The translations under genes were made by a program, and so were the position numbers. Positions 50,113-59,393 of a stretch of 64,000 nt of DNA are shown here, in pieces (positions within the stretch are counted from its first letter, which is position 1; every line of letters starts with the position of its first letter). Source of the DNA: Rhodococcus sp. H36-A4 (GTDB lineage Bacteria > Actinomycetota > Actinomycetes > Mycobacteriales > Mycobacteriaceae); assembly GCF_027158005.1 (NCBI RefSeq), contig NZ_JAPVLQ010000001.1, positions 248,001 through 312,000 on the forward strand. Direction: 5' to 3'. Under the pieces are notes generated by a model, which had not been told where the DNA came from, searched no databases, and saw only the letters and a program-made list of their open reading frames with translations.

Positions 50113-50301
50113 TTACTTGTCCGGAATGGCGTTCTTTGCGGCGTCCTGGACCTTGTTGACCTGCTCGGCGTACTTTCCGCCGGTCTTCTTGTCGACGAAG
50201 TCTCCGGCTTTGTCCACGGCCTGCTCGATCTTGTCCGAATTCTCGGCGGCGGCTTTCTGCCCCTTACCGATGAGGCCCTTCAACGTATCTGCAAAACTCA
50301 T
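50113..50301 (-). CDS. MT0933-type antitoxin-like small protein (Rv0909 homologue)
   Basis: A 62-residue protein, MSFADTLKGLIGKGQ, then EQAVDKAGDFVDKKTGGKYA and QVNKVQDAAKNAI. This is the pattern of the MT0933/Rv0909 antitoxin family. ATG 50301 has GGAGCGG upstream. As in M. tuberculosis (Rv0908 ctpE next to Rv0909), it sits beside ctpE, but the partner toxin Rv0910 is not next to it; the Rv0910-like gene is at 40080. It might neutralise that protein in trans or have another role. Confidence 0.78.
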   Translation of the reverse strand: MSFADTLKGLIGKGQKAAAENSDKIEQAVDKAGDFVDKKTGGKYAEQVNKVQDAAKNAIPDK

Positions 50302-50336
50302 GACCGCTCCTTTTCGTTCGTGGATAGGCAACAAGA

Positions 50337-52757
50337 CTACGTCGCTCCGCCCACCGGCATGGCACCGAACAGTCGACGCTTGTCACCGTGCAGAGCGGCA
50401 CTGATCCACCAGGCGGCCTCGACCGCCACGATACCCACGGCCCCGATGATGATCGCCGACGTGGTCATCGCGACATTCGACGGGTCGAGTTTGAAGAACG
50501 TGCGACAGAACGGAATGGTGAACAGCAGTAGATAGCCGACGACCGATCCAGTGAGCAGCGCGATCTTCCACCACACGTACGGTCTTGCGACGACTGCGAG
50601 CACCCATAAAGCGATCATGATCAACGTGATCAATGCTGTCGTACTGGCCTGGATGGTTTGTGCTTCGGTAGCGTCGGCGCCCTGGTAGGCGAGCAGATAC
50701 GACACGAACGTCGCGACACCGACGATCACACCCGAGGGGATCGCCAAACGCATCACGCGGGATACGAAGCCGGTTCGGGCACGCTCGTTGTTGGGTGCGA
50801 GCGAGAGAATGAATGCCGGAATACCGATCGTGAACCAGGCAGCAATGGTCACGTGCCTCGGCAGGAACGGATACGGAATCGGCTCGAAATGGAAAATCTG
50901 CGACAACACCCCGGTCAGCCCGATGAGGAACGCCAGCAACACCGAGTAGACGGTCTTGGTCAGAAACAGGTTCGATACGCGCTCGATGTTGCCGATCACG
51001 CGACGGCCTTCGCCGACCACATACGGCAGTGTCGCGAACTTGTTGTCCAACAACACGATCTGCGCGACGGCCCGAGTTGCGGCGCTACCCGATCCCATTG
51101 CCACACCGATGTCGGCATCCTTGAGGGCGAGCACGTCGTTGACTCCGTCACCGGTCATCGCGACGGTGTGCCCGCGCGACTGCAGCGCGCCGACCATCGC
51201 TCGTTTCTGATCCGGCCGGACCCGTCCGAAAGTCGTCGAATTCTCGACGGTGTCGGCCAACTCTTCCGAGTTCTCCGGCAGATCGCGTCCGTCGATCGGC
51301 GAACTTGTCAGACCGAGCGAACTGGCGACAGCCCCGACCGAGACCGCGTTGTCACCGGAGATGACCTTGACGGCAACAGACTGGCTTGCGAAGAATTCAA
51401 GCGTTTCACGGGCATCCGTGCGCACTTTCTGCTCGAGAACGATCAAGGCGCGGGGCGTCACCTCGCCCGGGGCAGAGAGGTCGTCGACGGGGAGGTTGCT
51501 GCTCGCCAACAACAGGACCCGCAGACCGGCCGATCCGGCTTCCTCGGCCGCCCGCGCGGTGTCCGATTGCGGGTCGAGCAGGACATCGGGCGCACCGAGC
51601 AGCCAATTCCCGTTGTCGCCGTAGGACAGTCCGCTCCACTTCTTTGCCGAGGAAAACGGAGCTACCGCGGTCTGCGTCCAACCGGGAGCGTCGGGATACG
51701 CCTCGGCAATGGCGAGCACGCTCGCGTTCGGCCGCGGATCGTCGTTCGCCAGCGCAGCGAGAACCGGCGGCAGGACCTCGGCATCACCTGAATCCACAAC
51801 CCGCAGCTCGGCCAACCGCATACCGTTCTCGGTGAGCGTTCCGGTTTTGTCGGCGCACACCACGTCCACGCGCGCGAGGCCCTCGATCGCGGGCAGTTCC
51901 TGCACGAGACATTGCCGCCGGCCGAGTCGGACCACTCCGACTGCGAAGGCGATCGAGGTCATCAGCACCAGGCCCTCGGGAACCATCGGAACCAACGCCG
52001 CGACCATGCCGTTCAGCGCGGGTCCGAGAGACTGTCCACTCGAGAACAACTGGTTGTAGATGATCAGGGCGCCCGCCGGAATCATCAGATAGGTGATGAA
52101 CTTCAAAATCTTGTCGATGCCGCTACGCAGTTCGGAATGTACGAGCGTGAACTTGCTGGCCTCGTCGGCAAGCTTGGCTGCATAGGCATCGTGACCGACC
52201 TTCGTCGCCCGGTACGCCCCACTCCCCGCGACGACGAAACTCCCCGACAACACCTCACCGTCGACCTGCTTGTGAATGGTGTCGGCCTCACCGGTCAGCA
52301 GCGATTCGTCGATCTCGAGGCTGTCCGATTCGATCGCCACCCCGTCCACGACGATCTGATCACCCGAACCCAGCTCGATGATGTCACCGAGCACCACCTC
52401 GTCCGGCGCGACTTCCATGGCCTCACCATCACGCCTGACGACCGGTTTGCTCTGCCCGACGATCGCAAGCGCGTCGAGAGTTCTCTTGGCTCGAATCTCC
52501 TGAATGATGCCGATACCGCTGTTCGCGACGATCAGCAGCCCGAACATCCCGTCGATGATCGAACCCGTCGACAGCACGATGGCCAGCAGGACACCCAGAA
52601 TCGCGTTGATGCGGGTGAAGACGTTGCCACGAACGATTTCCTTGACAGAGCGGCTCGCGCGGGCTGGGACGTCGTTGGACTTGCCCTCGGATCGAAGTGT
52701 CGCCACCTCTGCTTCGGTGAGTCCGTTCTCGCGCTGAGCGTCCGTTTCGATCGACAT
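50337..52757 (-). CDS. ctpE: P-type cation-transporting ATPase, CtpE
   Basis: An 806-residue P-type ATPase: TGE (155-157) in the actuator domain, VPEG (259-262) in helix 4, phosphorylated Asp303 in [11 protein letters not shown], and [21 protein letters not shown]. Sequence details ([26 protein letters not shown]) follow mycobacterial CtpE, reported as a calcium importer. The location next to the MT0933-type gene and a metallo-beta-lactamase-fold gene repeats the M. tuberculosis Rv0906-Rv0909 order. Its upstream region is entirely a 21-bp repeat array without a clear ribosome site. Confidence 0.9.
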   Translation of the reverse strand: MSIETDAQRENGLTEAEVATLRSEGKSNDVPARASRSVKEIVRGNVFTRINAILGVLLAIVLSTGSIIDGMFGLLIVANSGIGIIQEIRAKRTLDALAIVGQSKPVVRRDGEAMEVAPDEVVLGDIIELGSGDQIVVDGVAIESDSLEIDESLLTGEADTIHKQVDGEVLSGSFVVAGSGAYRATKVGHDAYAAKLADEASKFTLVHSELRSGIDKILKFITYLMIPAGALIIYNQLFSSGQSLGPALNGMVAALVPMVPEGLVLMTSIAFAVGVVRLGRRQCLVQELPAIEGLARVDVVCADKTGTLTENGMRLAELRVVDSGDAEVLPPVLAALANDDPRPNASVLAIAEAYPDAPGWTQTAVAPFSSAKKWSGLSYGDNGNWLLGAPDVLLDPQSDTARAAEEAGSAGLRVLLLASSNLPVDDLSAPGEVTPRALIVLEQKVRTDARETLEFFASQSVAVKVISGDNAVSVGAVASSLGLTSSPIDGRDLPENSEELADTVENSTTFGRVRPDQKRAMVGALQSRGHTVAMTGDGVNDVLALKDADIGVAMGSGSAATRAVAQIVLLDNKFATLPYVVGEGRRVIGNIERVSNLFLTKTVYSVLLAFLIGLTGVLSQIFHFEPIPYPFLPRHVTIAAWFTIGIPAFILSLAPNNERARTGFVSRVMRLAIPSGVIVGVATFVSYLLAYQGADATEAQTIQASTTALITLIMIALWVLAVVARPYVWWKIALLTGSVVGYLLLFTIPFCRTFFKLDPSNVAMTTSAIIIGAVGIVAVEAAWWISAALHGDKRRLFGAMPVGGAT

Positions 52758-52759
52758 GG

Positions 52760-52885
52760 CAGTAAGACTAGGCCGTCGAGAAGTAAGACTGGGCCGTCGA
52801 GAAGTAAGACTGGGCCGTCGAGAAGTAAGACTGGGCCGTCGAGAAGTAAGACTGGGCCGTCGAGAAGTAAGACTGGGCCGTCGAT
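52760..52885. repeat. Six-copy 21-bp tandem repeat filling the ctpE upstream region
   Basis: Six consecutive 21-base units (core GTAAGACTGGGCCGTCGAG, with CTAGG in the first) run from three bases upstream of the ctpE ATG to the stop of the upstream hydrolase gene. Units 2-5 are identical. Any ctpE promoter or ribosome site must lie in it or upstream of the hydrolase gene. Copy number is likely to vary between strains (inference). Confidence 0.95.
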
Positions 52886-53985
52886 CAGCCCAGCCGAGCC
52901 CACCAACGGTCGCCGGCCGACGTACGCGCGAGGTCTACCCGTTGGCCAGGCATCGGTACCGAAACTTTCGCGTCCGCCTGCTCGGCTGCCGCGGTCAATC
53001 GGACGATCGGCTCCGACCAAGGGTGGAACGCCAAATTGAATGTCGCCCAATGCACGGGAACCAGGACGTCGCCACCGAGGTCGCCGTGAGCGCGCACCGC
53101 TTCCTCGGGATTCATGTGAATGTCCGCCCAGCGTGGGTCGTAGGCTCCGACGGGCAACAACGTGAGATCGAAGGGTCCGTACTTGGCGCCGATCTCGGCG
53201 AATTTGGTGGTATAGCCGGTGTCGCCGCCGAAGAAGACGCGGTGCGAGGCGCCTGCGAAGGCCCACGACGCCCACTGCGTCAGATCCCGCCTGAGCCCTC
53301 GTCCGGAGAAGTGTCGCGCCTCGGTGCACGTGATCGTCAGTCCGGCGACCTCGGTCTGCTCGTCCCAATCCAGCTCGATGATTCGGTCCTGAGGAATTCG
53401 CCACCGAAGAAGGTGAGCACCGATCCCGAGCGGTACGACGAACGGTGCATCGTGCAGGCCCGCCAACTGCTGCACGGTCGCCTTGTCGAGATGGTCGTAA
53501 TGATCGTGGGAAATGACGATCACGTCTACACGTGGCAACGCGTCGAGCGGCGCGGGGGTCGGATGCAATCGCGCGGGTCCGACGACCGTGGATGGAGATA
53601 CCCGGTTGCTCCACACTGGATCGGCCAACACACGGACCCCGTCGACCTCGATGAGTACGCTCGAATGCCCGTACCAGGTCACTGCGATATCGCCGGCATC
53701 GACGGGAGCGATCAGTGGGGCGAGCGGAACCGGACGGCTCGGCCGCCCCTGCGAACGACCGCGCAGCAGCGACCGCAGGATCGACTCCTCGCCACCGCCG
53801 GTGAAGCTCGAACTCGGTTCGGAGTTGTGGAAACGTCGGTCACGATATCGAGAGGAGCCCGCGGCATACGGGGCGATCTTGGCGGTGCCGGCTCCCAGTT
53901 GTGCCGGCAAACCCCAGGCAGCCCTGGTCAGCCACGCCGCGCCGGCAGCTGCGAGCGCGATCGGCAGTATCGTTTTCTTCGTCAC
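52885..53985 (-). CDS. Metallo-beta-lactamase-fold hydrolase, NAPE-PLD-like (Rv0906-like)
   Basis: A 366-residue MBL-fold enzyme: zinc motif [11 protein letters not shown], then [19 protein letters not shown] and LVPVHWATF. The N-terminus (residues 5-25) is hydrophobic and may be a signal or membrane anchor. NAPE-PLD-type enzymes cleave phospholipid headgroups; the substrate here is unknown. GTG 53985 is the start. It is upstream of ctpE in the same direction with only the repeat array between, as Rv0906 is near Rv0908 in mycobacteria. It is divergent from htpG. Confidence 0.88.
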   Translation of the reverse strand: MTKKTILPIALAAAGAAWLTRAAWGLPAQLGAGTAKIAPYAAGSSRYRDRRFHNSEPSSSFTGGGEESILRSLLRGRSQGRPSRPVPLAPLIAPVDAGDIAVTWYGHSSVLIEVDGVRVLADPVWSNRVSPSTVVGPARLHPTPAPLDALPRVDVIVISHDHYDHLDKATVQQLAGLHDAPFVVPLGIGAHLLRWRIPQDRIIELDWDEQTEVAGLTITCTEARHFSGRGLRRDLTQWASWAFAGASHRVFFGGDTGYTTKFAEIGAKYGPFDLTLLPVGAYDPRWADIHMNPEEAVRAHGDLGGDVLVPVHWATFNLAFHPWSEPIVRLTAAAEQADAKVSVPMPGQRVDLARTSAGDRWWARLG

Positions 53986-54061
53986 CGCACCACAGTAGGT
54001 CAGCCGCGCTCCGCGCGAGGTGCGACCAGCTCGCCATATGCGCGCAGACGTAGCCTTGCAC

Positions 54062-54095
54062 TAGAATATTCGGCGACCGTTTGCCCTAGAAGGAG
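54062..54095 (+). promoter_or_regulatory. Candidate htpG promoter (-10) and ribosome site
   Basis: TAGAAT at 54062-54067 is a good -10 box with no clear -35; GAAGGAG near 54089-54095 is a strong ribosome site ahead of ATG 54109. No HspR (HAIR) or CIRCE repeat is seen in the divergent region. Confidence 0.4.
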
Positions 54096-54108
54096 ATCTC
54101 ACCTACCC

Positions 54109-56046
54109 ATGACCACGGAACAGCGGGAATTTCAGGCGGAGACGCGACAGCTCCTCGACTTGATGGTTCACTCCATCTACTCCAACAAGGACAGTTTTCT
54201 ACGCGAGCTGATTTCCAACTCCTCCGATGCACTCGACAAGCTGCGCCTCGAGTCGTATCAGAACAAGGACCTCGACGTCGATGTCTCCGATCTGCACATC
54301 GAACTCGACATCGACAAACAGGCACGCACACTCACCATCCGCGACAACGGCATCGGCATGTCGCGTGCAGAGGTCATCGACCTCATCGGCACGCTCGCCA
54401 AGTCCGGCACTGCGGAAGTACGCAAGAAGCTCAAGGAAGCCAAGGATGCAGCAGCGTCCGAGGAGCTGATCGGACAGTTCGGTATCGGCTTCTACTCCAC
54501 GTTCATGGTCGCCGAGAAAGTGACACTGCTGACGCGTCGGGCAGGCGAGACCACGGCAACCAAGTGGGAGTCCACCGGCGAGGGCACCTACGAGATCAGT
54601 GACGTCGAGGACGCACCTCAGGGCAGCTCGGTGACTCTGCACCTCAAGCCTGCAGACGAAGAGGACCACCTCCACGACTACGCAGACGAGCGCAAGGTCA
54701 AGGAACTCGTCAAGAAGTACTCCGACTTCATCGCCTGGCCCATCCGCATCGATGTGGAGAAGCGAGTCACCAGCCCGAAGGACGAGAACGGCGAGGGCGG
54801 CGAAGAGACCGTCACGATCGAGACGGAAACCGTCAACTCGCAGAAGGCACTGTGGACCCGCTCCAAGGACGAAGTGTCCGAAGAGGAGTACAAGGAGTTC
54901 TACAAGCATGTAAGCCACGCCTGGGACGAGCCACTCGAGGTCATCCCGTTCAAGGCCGAGGGCACCTTCGAATACCAAGCGCTGCTGTTCATTCCGTCGC
55001 AGGCACCGTTCGACTTGTTCATGCGCGAAGGCAAGACCGGCGTACACCTGTACGTCAAGCGCGTCTTCATCATGGACGACTGTGAAGAACTGATGCCCGA
55101 GTACCTGCGTTTCGTTCGCGGTGTCGTCGACGCAGCCGATCTCTCGCTCAACGTCTCACGCGAAATCCTGCAGCAGGACAGGCAGATTCGCGCGATCCGT
55201 CGTCGCCTCACCCGTAAGGTACTCGCGACGATCAAGGAAATGCAGGCCGAGCAGCCCGAGAAGTACAAGACCTTCTGGTCGCAGTTCGGTCGCGCGATCA
55301 AAGAAGGCCTGATCTCGGACTCCGACAACCGCGAAACCCTCTTGGGCATTTCGTCTTTCGCTTCCACGAACTCCGAGGACGGCGTCACGACGCTGGCCGA
55401 GTACGTCGACCGCATGAAGGACGGGCAGGAGCAGATCTACTACATGACGGGCGAGTCCCGTTCGCAGATCGAAAGCTCCCCGCACATGGAGGCCTTCAAA
55501 GCTCGCGGCCTCGAAGTGCTGTTGCTGACCGACTCGGTCGACGAAGTGTGGGTCGGAAACGTCCCCGACTTCGACGGCAAGGAATTCCAGTCGATCTCCA
55601 AGGGCGAGGTCGACCTGGACACCGAGGAGGAGAAGAAGGAGGCCGAGGCCCAGCGCGAAGAGCAGGACAAGGACTTCGCCGACCTGCTGACGTGGATGAC
55701 CGAGATTCTCGGTGACGACGTCAAAGAGGTTCGCCTCTCCTCACGTCTGACCACTTCACCTGCCTGTGTCGTCGGTGACGAGTTCAGCTTCTCGCCGCAA
55801 CTCGAGAAGATGTACAAGGCGTCGGGGCAGTTCGTGCCGCCGTCCAAGCGCATCCTCGAGCTCAACCCGGTTCACGATCTGGTGACGGGCCTGAAGAAGG
55901 CGCGTGAGGATCGCAGCGAGGACCCGAACCTCGCAGAGACAGCCGAGTTGCTGTATGCGACAGCACTACTCGCTGAGGGCACCGAACTCAAGGATCCTGC
56001 CAAGTTCTCGCGCTTGCTTGCCGATCGGTTGACGCGGACGGTCTAG
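54109..56046 (+). CDS. htpG: Molecular chaperone HtpG (Hsp90)
   Basis: A 645-residue Hsp90: N-terminal ATPase (FLRELISNSSDALDKLR, TIRDNGIGMSRAEVIDLIGTLAKSGT, IGQFGIGFYSTFMVA), middle domain (TRSKDEVSEEEYKEFYKHVSHAW, GVHLYVKRVFIMDDCEELMPEYLRF, LSLNVSREILQQ) and dimerisation domain. It folds or protects client proteins with ATP. The length is normal for bacterial HtpG. The frame is open for over 450 codons upstream, through the repeat array, but that part is a shadow of the hydrolase gene. Confidence 0.97.
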   Translation: MTTEQREFQAETRQLLDLMVHSIYSNKDSFLRELISNSSDALDKLRLESYQNKDLDVDVSDLHIELDIDKQARTLTIRDNGIGMSRAEVIDLIGTLAKSGTAEVRKKLKEAKDAAASEELIGQFGIGFYSTFMVAEKVTLLTRRAGETTATKWESTGEGTYEISDVEDAPQGSSVTLHLKPADEEDHLHDYADERKVKELVKKYSDFIAWPIRIDVEKRVTSPKDENGEGGEETVTIETETVNSQKALWTRSKDEVSEEEYKEFYKHVSHAWDEPLEVIPFKAEGTFEYQALLFIPSQAPFDLFMREGKTGVHLYVKRVFIMDDCEELMPEYLRFVRGVVDAADLSLNVSREILQQDRQIRAIRRRLTRKVLATIKEMQAEQPEKYKTFWSQFGRAIKEGLISDSDNRETLLGISSFASTNSEDGVTTLAEYVDRMKDGQEQIYYMTGESRSQIESSPHMEAFKARGLEVLLLTDSVDEVWVGNVPDFDGKEFQSISKGEVDLDTEEEKKEAEAQREEQDKDFADLLTWMTEILGDDVKEVRLSSRLTTSPACVVGDEFSFSPQLEKMYKASGQFVPPSKRILELNPVHDLVTGLKKAREDRSEDPNLAETAELLYATALLAEGTELKDPAKFSRLLADRLTRTV

Positions 56047-56086
56047 TCGGCTCGGTGAGTGTGCCGCTGTCGCGCTGACCGCGCAC

Positions 56087-56146
56087 TATTTTTCTCGAGT
56101 GAACCCCCTTGATCTCGGAAGAGCTTGGGGGTTCACTCGACAAAAA
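56087..56146. repeat. Long palindrome between htpG and the sigma gene
   Basis: Arms of 14 bp (TCGAGTGAACCCCC with GGGGGTTCACTCGA, 56095-56108 and 56127-56140) are extended by ATTTTT on the left and AAAAAT on the right, with an 18-base centre. The A/T runs lie on the wrong side for a canonical terminator: A after the stem in both directions. GTTCAC occurs twice more to the right (near 56151 and 56169). Confidence 0.8.
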
Positions 56147-56175
56147 TGGTGTTCACTTACCCCGGCGATGCACGT

Positions 56176-56751
56176 TCACGCACACAATAGAGAAAAATTG
56201 GTCAACTCCGAGCGCAGATTGTTCAGCGCTCGGTGCTGCGCGACCCGAACCGCCCCGGCGGTCATATTCAGGGCGCGGCCTGTTTCCGGGGCCGTCATTC
56301 CCCACACGACACGCATCAAAATGATTTTTCGGTGCTGCGGCGACAGTGTGTCCATCAGCGCCTGCGCGTGGCTCTGCAATTCGGTTTCCAGAACGCGGTC
56401 CTCGGGCGTTTCTTCCGACACCAGTTCATCGGTTACCGTTTCGAGCGAGTAGGCCCGCCGAACCGTCGCTCTTCGACCCGCATCGGCCAGTTTGTGTGAC
56501 GCGATGCCGAACACGAACGCCATGAAGGGCCGCCCCATGTCGCGGTACTTCGGAACGGCAGTCACCAGAGCGAGGCATACGTCCTGCACGACGTCGTCGG
56601 CCGATACGTCCAGATTGCCCAAGCGTGCAGCGCAGTACCTCTTCAGGCGTGGTTGTACCAGTTCGAGCACCTTGCCGAGCGCCACGCGGTCTCCGGCTAC
56701 CGCCAGCGCCACCTGCGACTCGAGCACCTCCACGACGTCGACATCGGTCAT
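56176..56751 (-). CDS. SigD/ShbA-like alternative sigma factor
   Basis: A 191-residue ECF-type sigma factor. Region 2 is KRYCAARLGNLDVSADDVVQDVCLALVTAVPKYRDMGRPFMAFVFGIASHKLAD; region 4 is LSPQHRKIILMRVVWGMTAPETGRALNMTAGAVRVAQHRALNNLR. The overall sequence follows mycobacterial SigD (known for stationary-phase genes). ATG 56751 is preferred because GGGAGGACGAGG precedes it; GTG 56772 is possible. No anti-sigma gene lies next to it. The 229-bp gap to the next gene upstream shows no feature I can support. Confidence 0.87.
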   Translation of the reverse strand: MTDVDVVEVLESQVALAVAGDRVALGKVLELVQPRLKRYCAARLGNLDVSADDVVQDVCLALVTAVPKYRDMGRPFMAFVFGIASHKLADAGRRATVRRAYSLETVTDELVSEETPEDRVLETELQSHAQALMDTLSPQHRKIILMRVVWGMTAPETGRALNMTAGAVRVAQHRALNNLRSELTNFSLLCA

Positions 56752-56980
56752 CGCCTCGTCCTCCCTGCTCACCCTGCGCCTGTATGTAGTTCGATCCTGT
56801 GCGGTCGATGGTTTGGTCGATACCCACCCGAGGGTGAAAATCGTGACCCCTGGGGTGCGGCTCTACCCCCTCTCAGGTGCGTTCCCGAGCCAGGAGTTCC
56901 GCGGCACAGTGATGCAGGTAACACAAGTGGCGGTTCCCGCGAATCACCACTAGAGACCATCGAAGACATCGGAGTCCCTC

Positions 56981-57919
56981 ATGAACGAGCAGCGCAGGCA
57001 CAGCACAGTCGTGACAGACGACGGCACCACGCTGGCCGTTCACGAGAGCGGACGCCTCGATGCCGGCCTCACCGTGGTGTTCGTGCACGGTCACTGCCTA
57101 CGGATGGAATCCTGGTTCGACGTCCGAGACGAACTGGAGCAGTCATGGGGAGCGGACGTTCGGATGGTTTTCTACGACCACCGCGGACACGGTGCTTCCG
57201 GATCCGCCGACACCGAGTCGTACACGATCGACACTCTCGCCCACGACCTCGGCGCAGTGGTACGAGCAGTGATTCCGACCGGCAGGTACGTGATCGTCGG
57301 TCACTCGATGGGCGGTATGACCACGATGTCCTATGCCCGTCAGCACCTGGGTGAAGTAGGCGAACGCCTGGTAGGCGTCGGATTGATCGCTACCGCATCC
57401 TCGGGATTGGCAGAGGAAGGCCTCGGCGTCTGCCTCGCACATCCGCTGGTCACGTTGTTTCAATCAGCGGTTCGACGCGCCCCGTCGATCATGGGGATCA
57501 CCAAGCGCATGAGCCGGGGAGTGTGCGCTCCCATCGTCCGGGCTGCCGGTTGCGGATCCCGTCGCGTCAGACCACGGGTCGTCGCGCTGGCGACAGCGAT
57601 GCTCAACGACACCTCCGTCGTCACGATGGCAGGATTCCTCGGTTCTCTGCACGAGTTCGACGAGAGCGAGGGTCTTGCAGCCCTGGCCGTCGTACCGACC
57701 TTCGTGCTGTGTGGATCCGAGGACTCGATGACGCCCATCCGCCACTCACGTGCCATTGCGGCCCTACTGCCCGCCGCCCGAATGGTGAGCATCGAGAATG
57801 CCGGGCACATGGTGATCCTCGAACGTGCAACCGAAGTAGCCGACGCGATCCGTACTCTCGTCGTGGCAGCCGAGACCGCCGCGACCACTACCGGTTCTGC
57901 GCTACAGGTCGCGTTGTGA
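56981..57919 (+). CDS. Alpha/beta hydrolase
   Basis: A 312-residue hydrolase: oxyanion VFVHGHCLRMESW, FYDHRGHGASG, nucleophile Ser in VGHSMGGMTTMSYA, Asp in VLCGSEDSMTP and His in ENAGHMVILE. A variable cap of about 100 residues lies between. The reaction (ester, epoxide or other) cannot be told from sequence. CGGAG precedes ATG 56981. The last 18 bases overlap the convergent FHA gene. Confidence 0.88.
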   Translation: MNEQRRHSTVVTDDGTTLAVHESGRLDAGLTVVFVHGHCLRMESWFDVRDELEQSWGADVRMVFYDHRGHGASGSADTESYTIDTLAHDLGAVVRAVIPTGRYVIVGHSMGGMTTMSYARQHLGEVGERLVGVGLIATASSGLAEEGLGVCLAHPLVTLFQSAVRRAPSIMGITKRMSRGVCAPIVRAAGCGSRRVRPRVVALATAMLNDTSVVTMAGFLGSLHEFDESEGLAALAVVPTFVLCGSEDSMTPIRHSRAIAALLPAARMVSIENAGHMVILERATEVADAIRTLVVAAETAATTTGSALQVAL

Positions 57920-58525
57920 GATGGCACCGCTGTGCAGGGCGCGTTCGGCGAGCCTGACTCGCTTCTGATTCTGCGGTAAATCCTCGACCCCGAACTTGGC
58001 GAACAAGACGCGCAGGTGAGTCTTGACGGCATCGATGCTCAGGAAGATTTCCGCTGCAATCTGCTGATTCGACGACGGGTTTGCAAACGTCGCGTTGTGT
58101 TTGTAGGGCCTGCACAACGCGACGAGAACGGCGCGTTGAGTGTCGGTCAGTGTCCTGGCCTTGGGGAGGTCCGCGGCGATGCGAGTGGCCTCGTCGCGTA
58201 GTCCGGAGTAATCGTGAAAGGTCAGAGTCGATCCACCGACGCGGATCGTGTCCCCCTGCCGCAGACTCCGCCTACCGGTGAGCCGGTCCCCGTTCAGGTA
58301 GGTACCGTTCCTGGACAATCCGTCGTCGACGAGAGTCCAGTGCGTTCCCATCCACTCGATCGCCGCGTGAAGCCGTGAGACCTCGTGATCGGTTTCGAAC
58401 GCGATGTCGGCCTGTGGGGAGCGTCCGACGGTGAGTCGGGCGCGTTCGGGCAAGAGGATCACCTCGTGTCGCACGCCGTCGGATCCCTCGTACTGCAGGC
58501 GCGGATTCTCTTCGGTGCTCACCAC
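57902..58525 (-). CDS. FHA domain fused to a LuxR-like helix-turn-helix
   Basis: A 207-residue protein. Residues 28-105 are an FHA domain (VGRSPQADIAF, EVSRLHAAIEW, LSRNGTYLNGDRLTGRRSL) with the Arg, Ser and Asn residues that bind phosphothreonine. Residues 125-190 form an HTH similar to LuxR/GerE types (LTDTQRAVLVALCRPYK, PSSNQQIAAEIFLSIDAVKTHLRVLFAKFGV). It is thus a candidate transcription factor controlled by Ser/Thr protein kinases. No kinase gene is nearby. Confidence 0.85.
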   Translation of the reverse strand: MVSTEENPRLQYEGSDGVRHEVILLPERARLTVGRSPQADIAFETDHEVSRLHAAIEWMGTHWTLVDDGLSRNGTYLNGDRLTGRRSLRQGDTIRVGGSTLTFHDYSGLRDEATRIAADLPKARTLTDTQRAVLVALCRPYKHNATFANPSSNQQIAAEIFLSIDAVKTHLRVLFAKFGVEDLPQNQKRVRLAERALHSGAISQRDL

Positions 58526-58600
58526 ACCTCCCGGTTCACGTGAAAAGCATACGCACGCGAGGCGAGGTTGGCAGCTACCCGCCGAGGACCGGATTCAAGT

Positions 58601-59332
58601 TCACTTGCCGAGGAACTTCGGCGGGCGCTTCTCGTTGCGTGCACGCCGGGCTTCGAGCACATCCTCGCTCTTCCACGCGGCCCCGAACGCTTCCCACTGT
58701 TCGGGCTTCGGCTCGTCGTGCGCACCGTCGTCGTTGAAGACGAGCTTGAGATGCCTCAATGCCAGCGGCGCGAGCTCGGTGATCGACTGTGCCCACTGCT
58801 GCGCGACGTCCGCTCCACCGCGCTTGTTGGCGAGACCGCTGTGATGTGCCTGTTCTGCGTGCAGACGTTCACCACCGAGAAGGATCGTGCGCGCGACCGA
58901 ACCGCCTGCGAGCGAGGAGAGCCGCTTGATGGTCCAGTTGTTCACCGCGATACCCAGACGGGTCGACGGGATCTCGAAGTAGCCTCCGTCTGCGACGACC
59001 CGAAGATCGCTTGCGATGGCGAGCTGGGTCCCGGCACCGACCGCTGGACCGTTCACGGCAGCGATGACCGGGATCGGGACATTCTGGATTGTCTGCAGAA
59101 GCGTGTTCAGGGTCTCGGGGAAGTCGCTCGCGAACGCATCACCACTGAGATCTGCGCCTGCACAGAAGCTCGAGCCCTGACCCGTGATGACGATTACCCT
59201 GGCGTCGCCGGCGACGGCGTCTTCGATTCCCTCGCGCAGGGCCACACACAGTGCAGAGTTGAGCGCATTACGGCGTTCCGGTCGCTGAAGTTCGAGTGTG
59301 ACGACGTCGCCGTCACGAGTCTGTCCGATCAT
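58601..59332 (-). CDS. echA6: EchA6-like crotonase without catalytic glutamates
   Basis: A 243-residue crotonase, exactly the length of mycobacterial EchA6, with LELQRPERRNALNS, FCAGADLSGDAF and a C-terminal RRARNEKRPPKF. The two glutamates that catalyse hydration are Gln (GAGTQLAIASDLR) and Ser (FEIPSTRLG) here. In M. tuberculosis EchA6 also lacks hydratase activity and binds long acyl-CoAs for mycolic-acid synthesis. It is divergent from the monooxygenase-like gene, 61 bases apart. Confidence 0.85.
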   Translation of the reverse strand: MIGQTRDGDVVTLELQRPERRNALNSALCVALREGIEDAVAGDARVIVITGQGSSFCAGADLSGDAFASDFPETLNTLLQTIQNVPIPVIAAVNGPAVGAGTQLAIASDLRVVADGGYFEIPSTRLGIAVNNWTIKRLSSLAGGSVARTILLGGERLHAEQAHHSGLANKRGGADVAQQWAQSITELAPLALRHLKLVFNDDGAHDEPKPEQWEAFGAAWKSEDVLEARRARNEKRPPKFLGK

Positions 59333-59393
59333 GACCTAGACGTTACCCAGCGGTAGAGACCGTGGTGCTGCGCGGGCTGATCTACTGGTCGAT

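Noticed and set aside
52756..54108. Open frame of over 450 codons fused to HtpG, beginning in repeat-coded VRLGRRE units
   Set aside because: It is antisense to the metallo-beta-lactamase-fold gene and the strong ribosome site is at ATG 54109. The open frame is a high-GC artefact.
56087..56146. Intrinsic terminator of htpG
   Set aside because: The stem is strong, but A-runs rather than T-runs follow it in both directions, so it was listed as a palindromic repeat.
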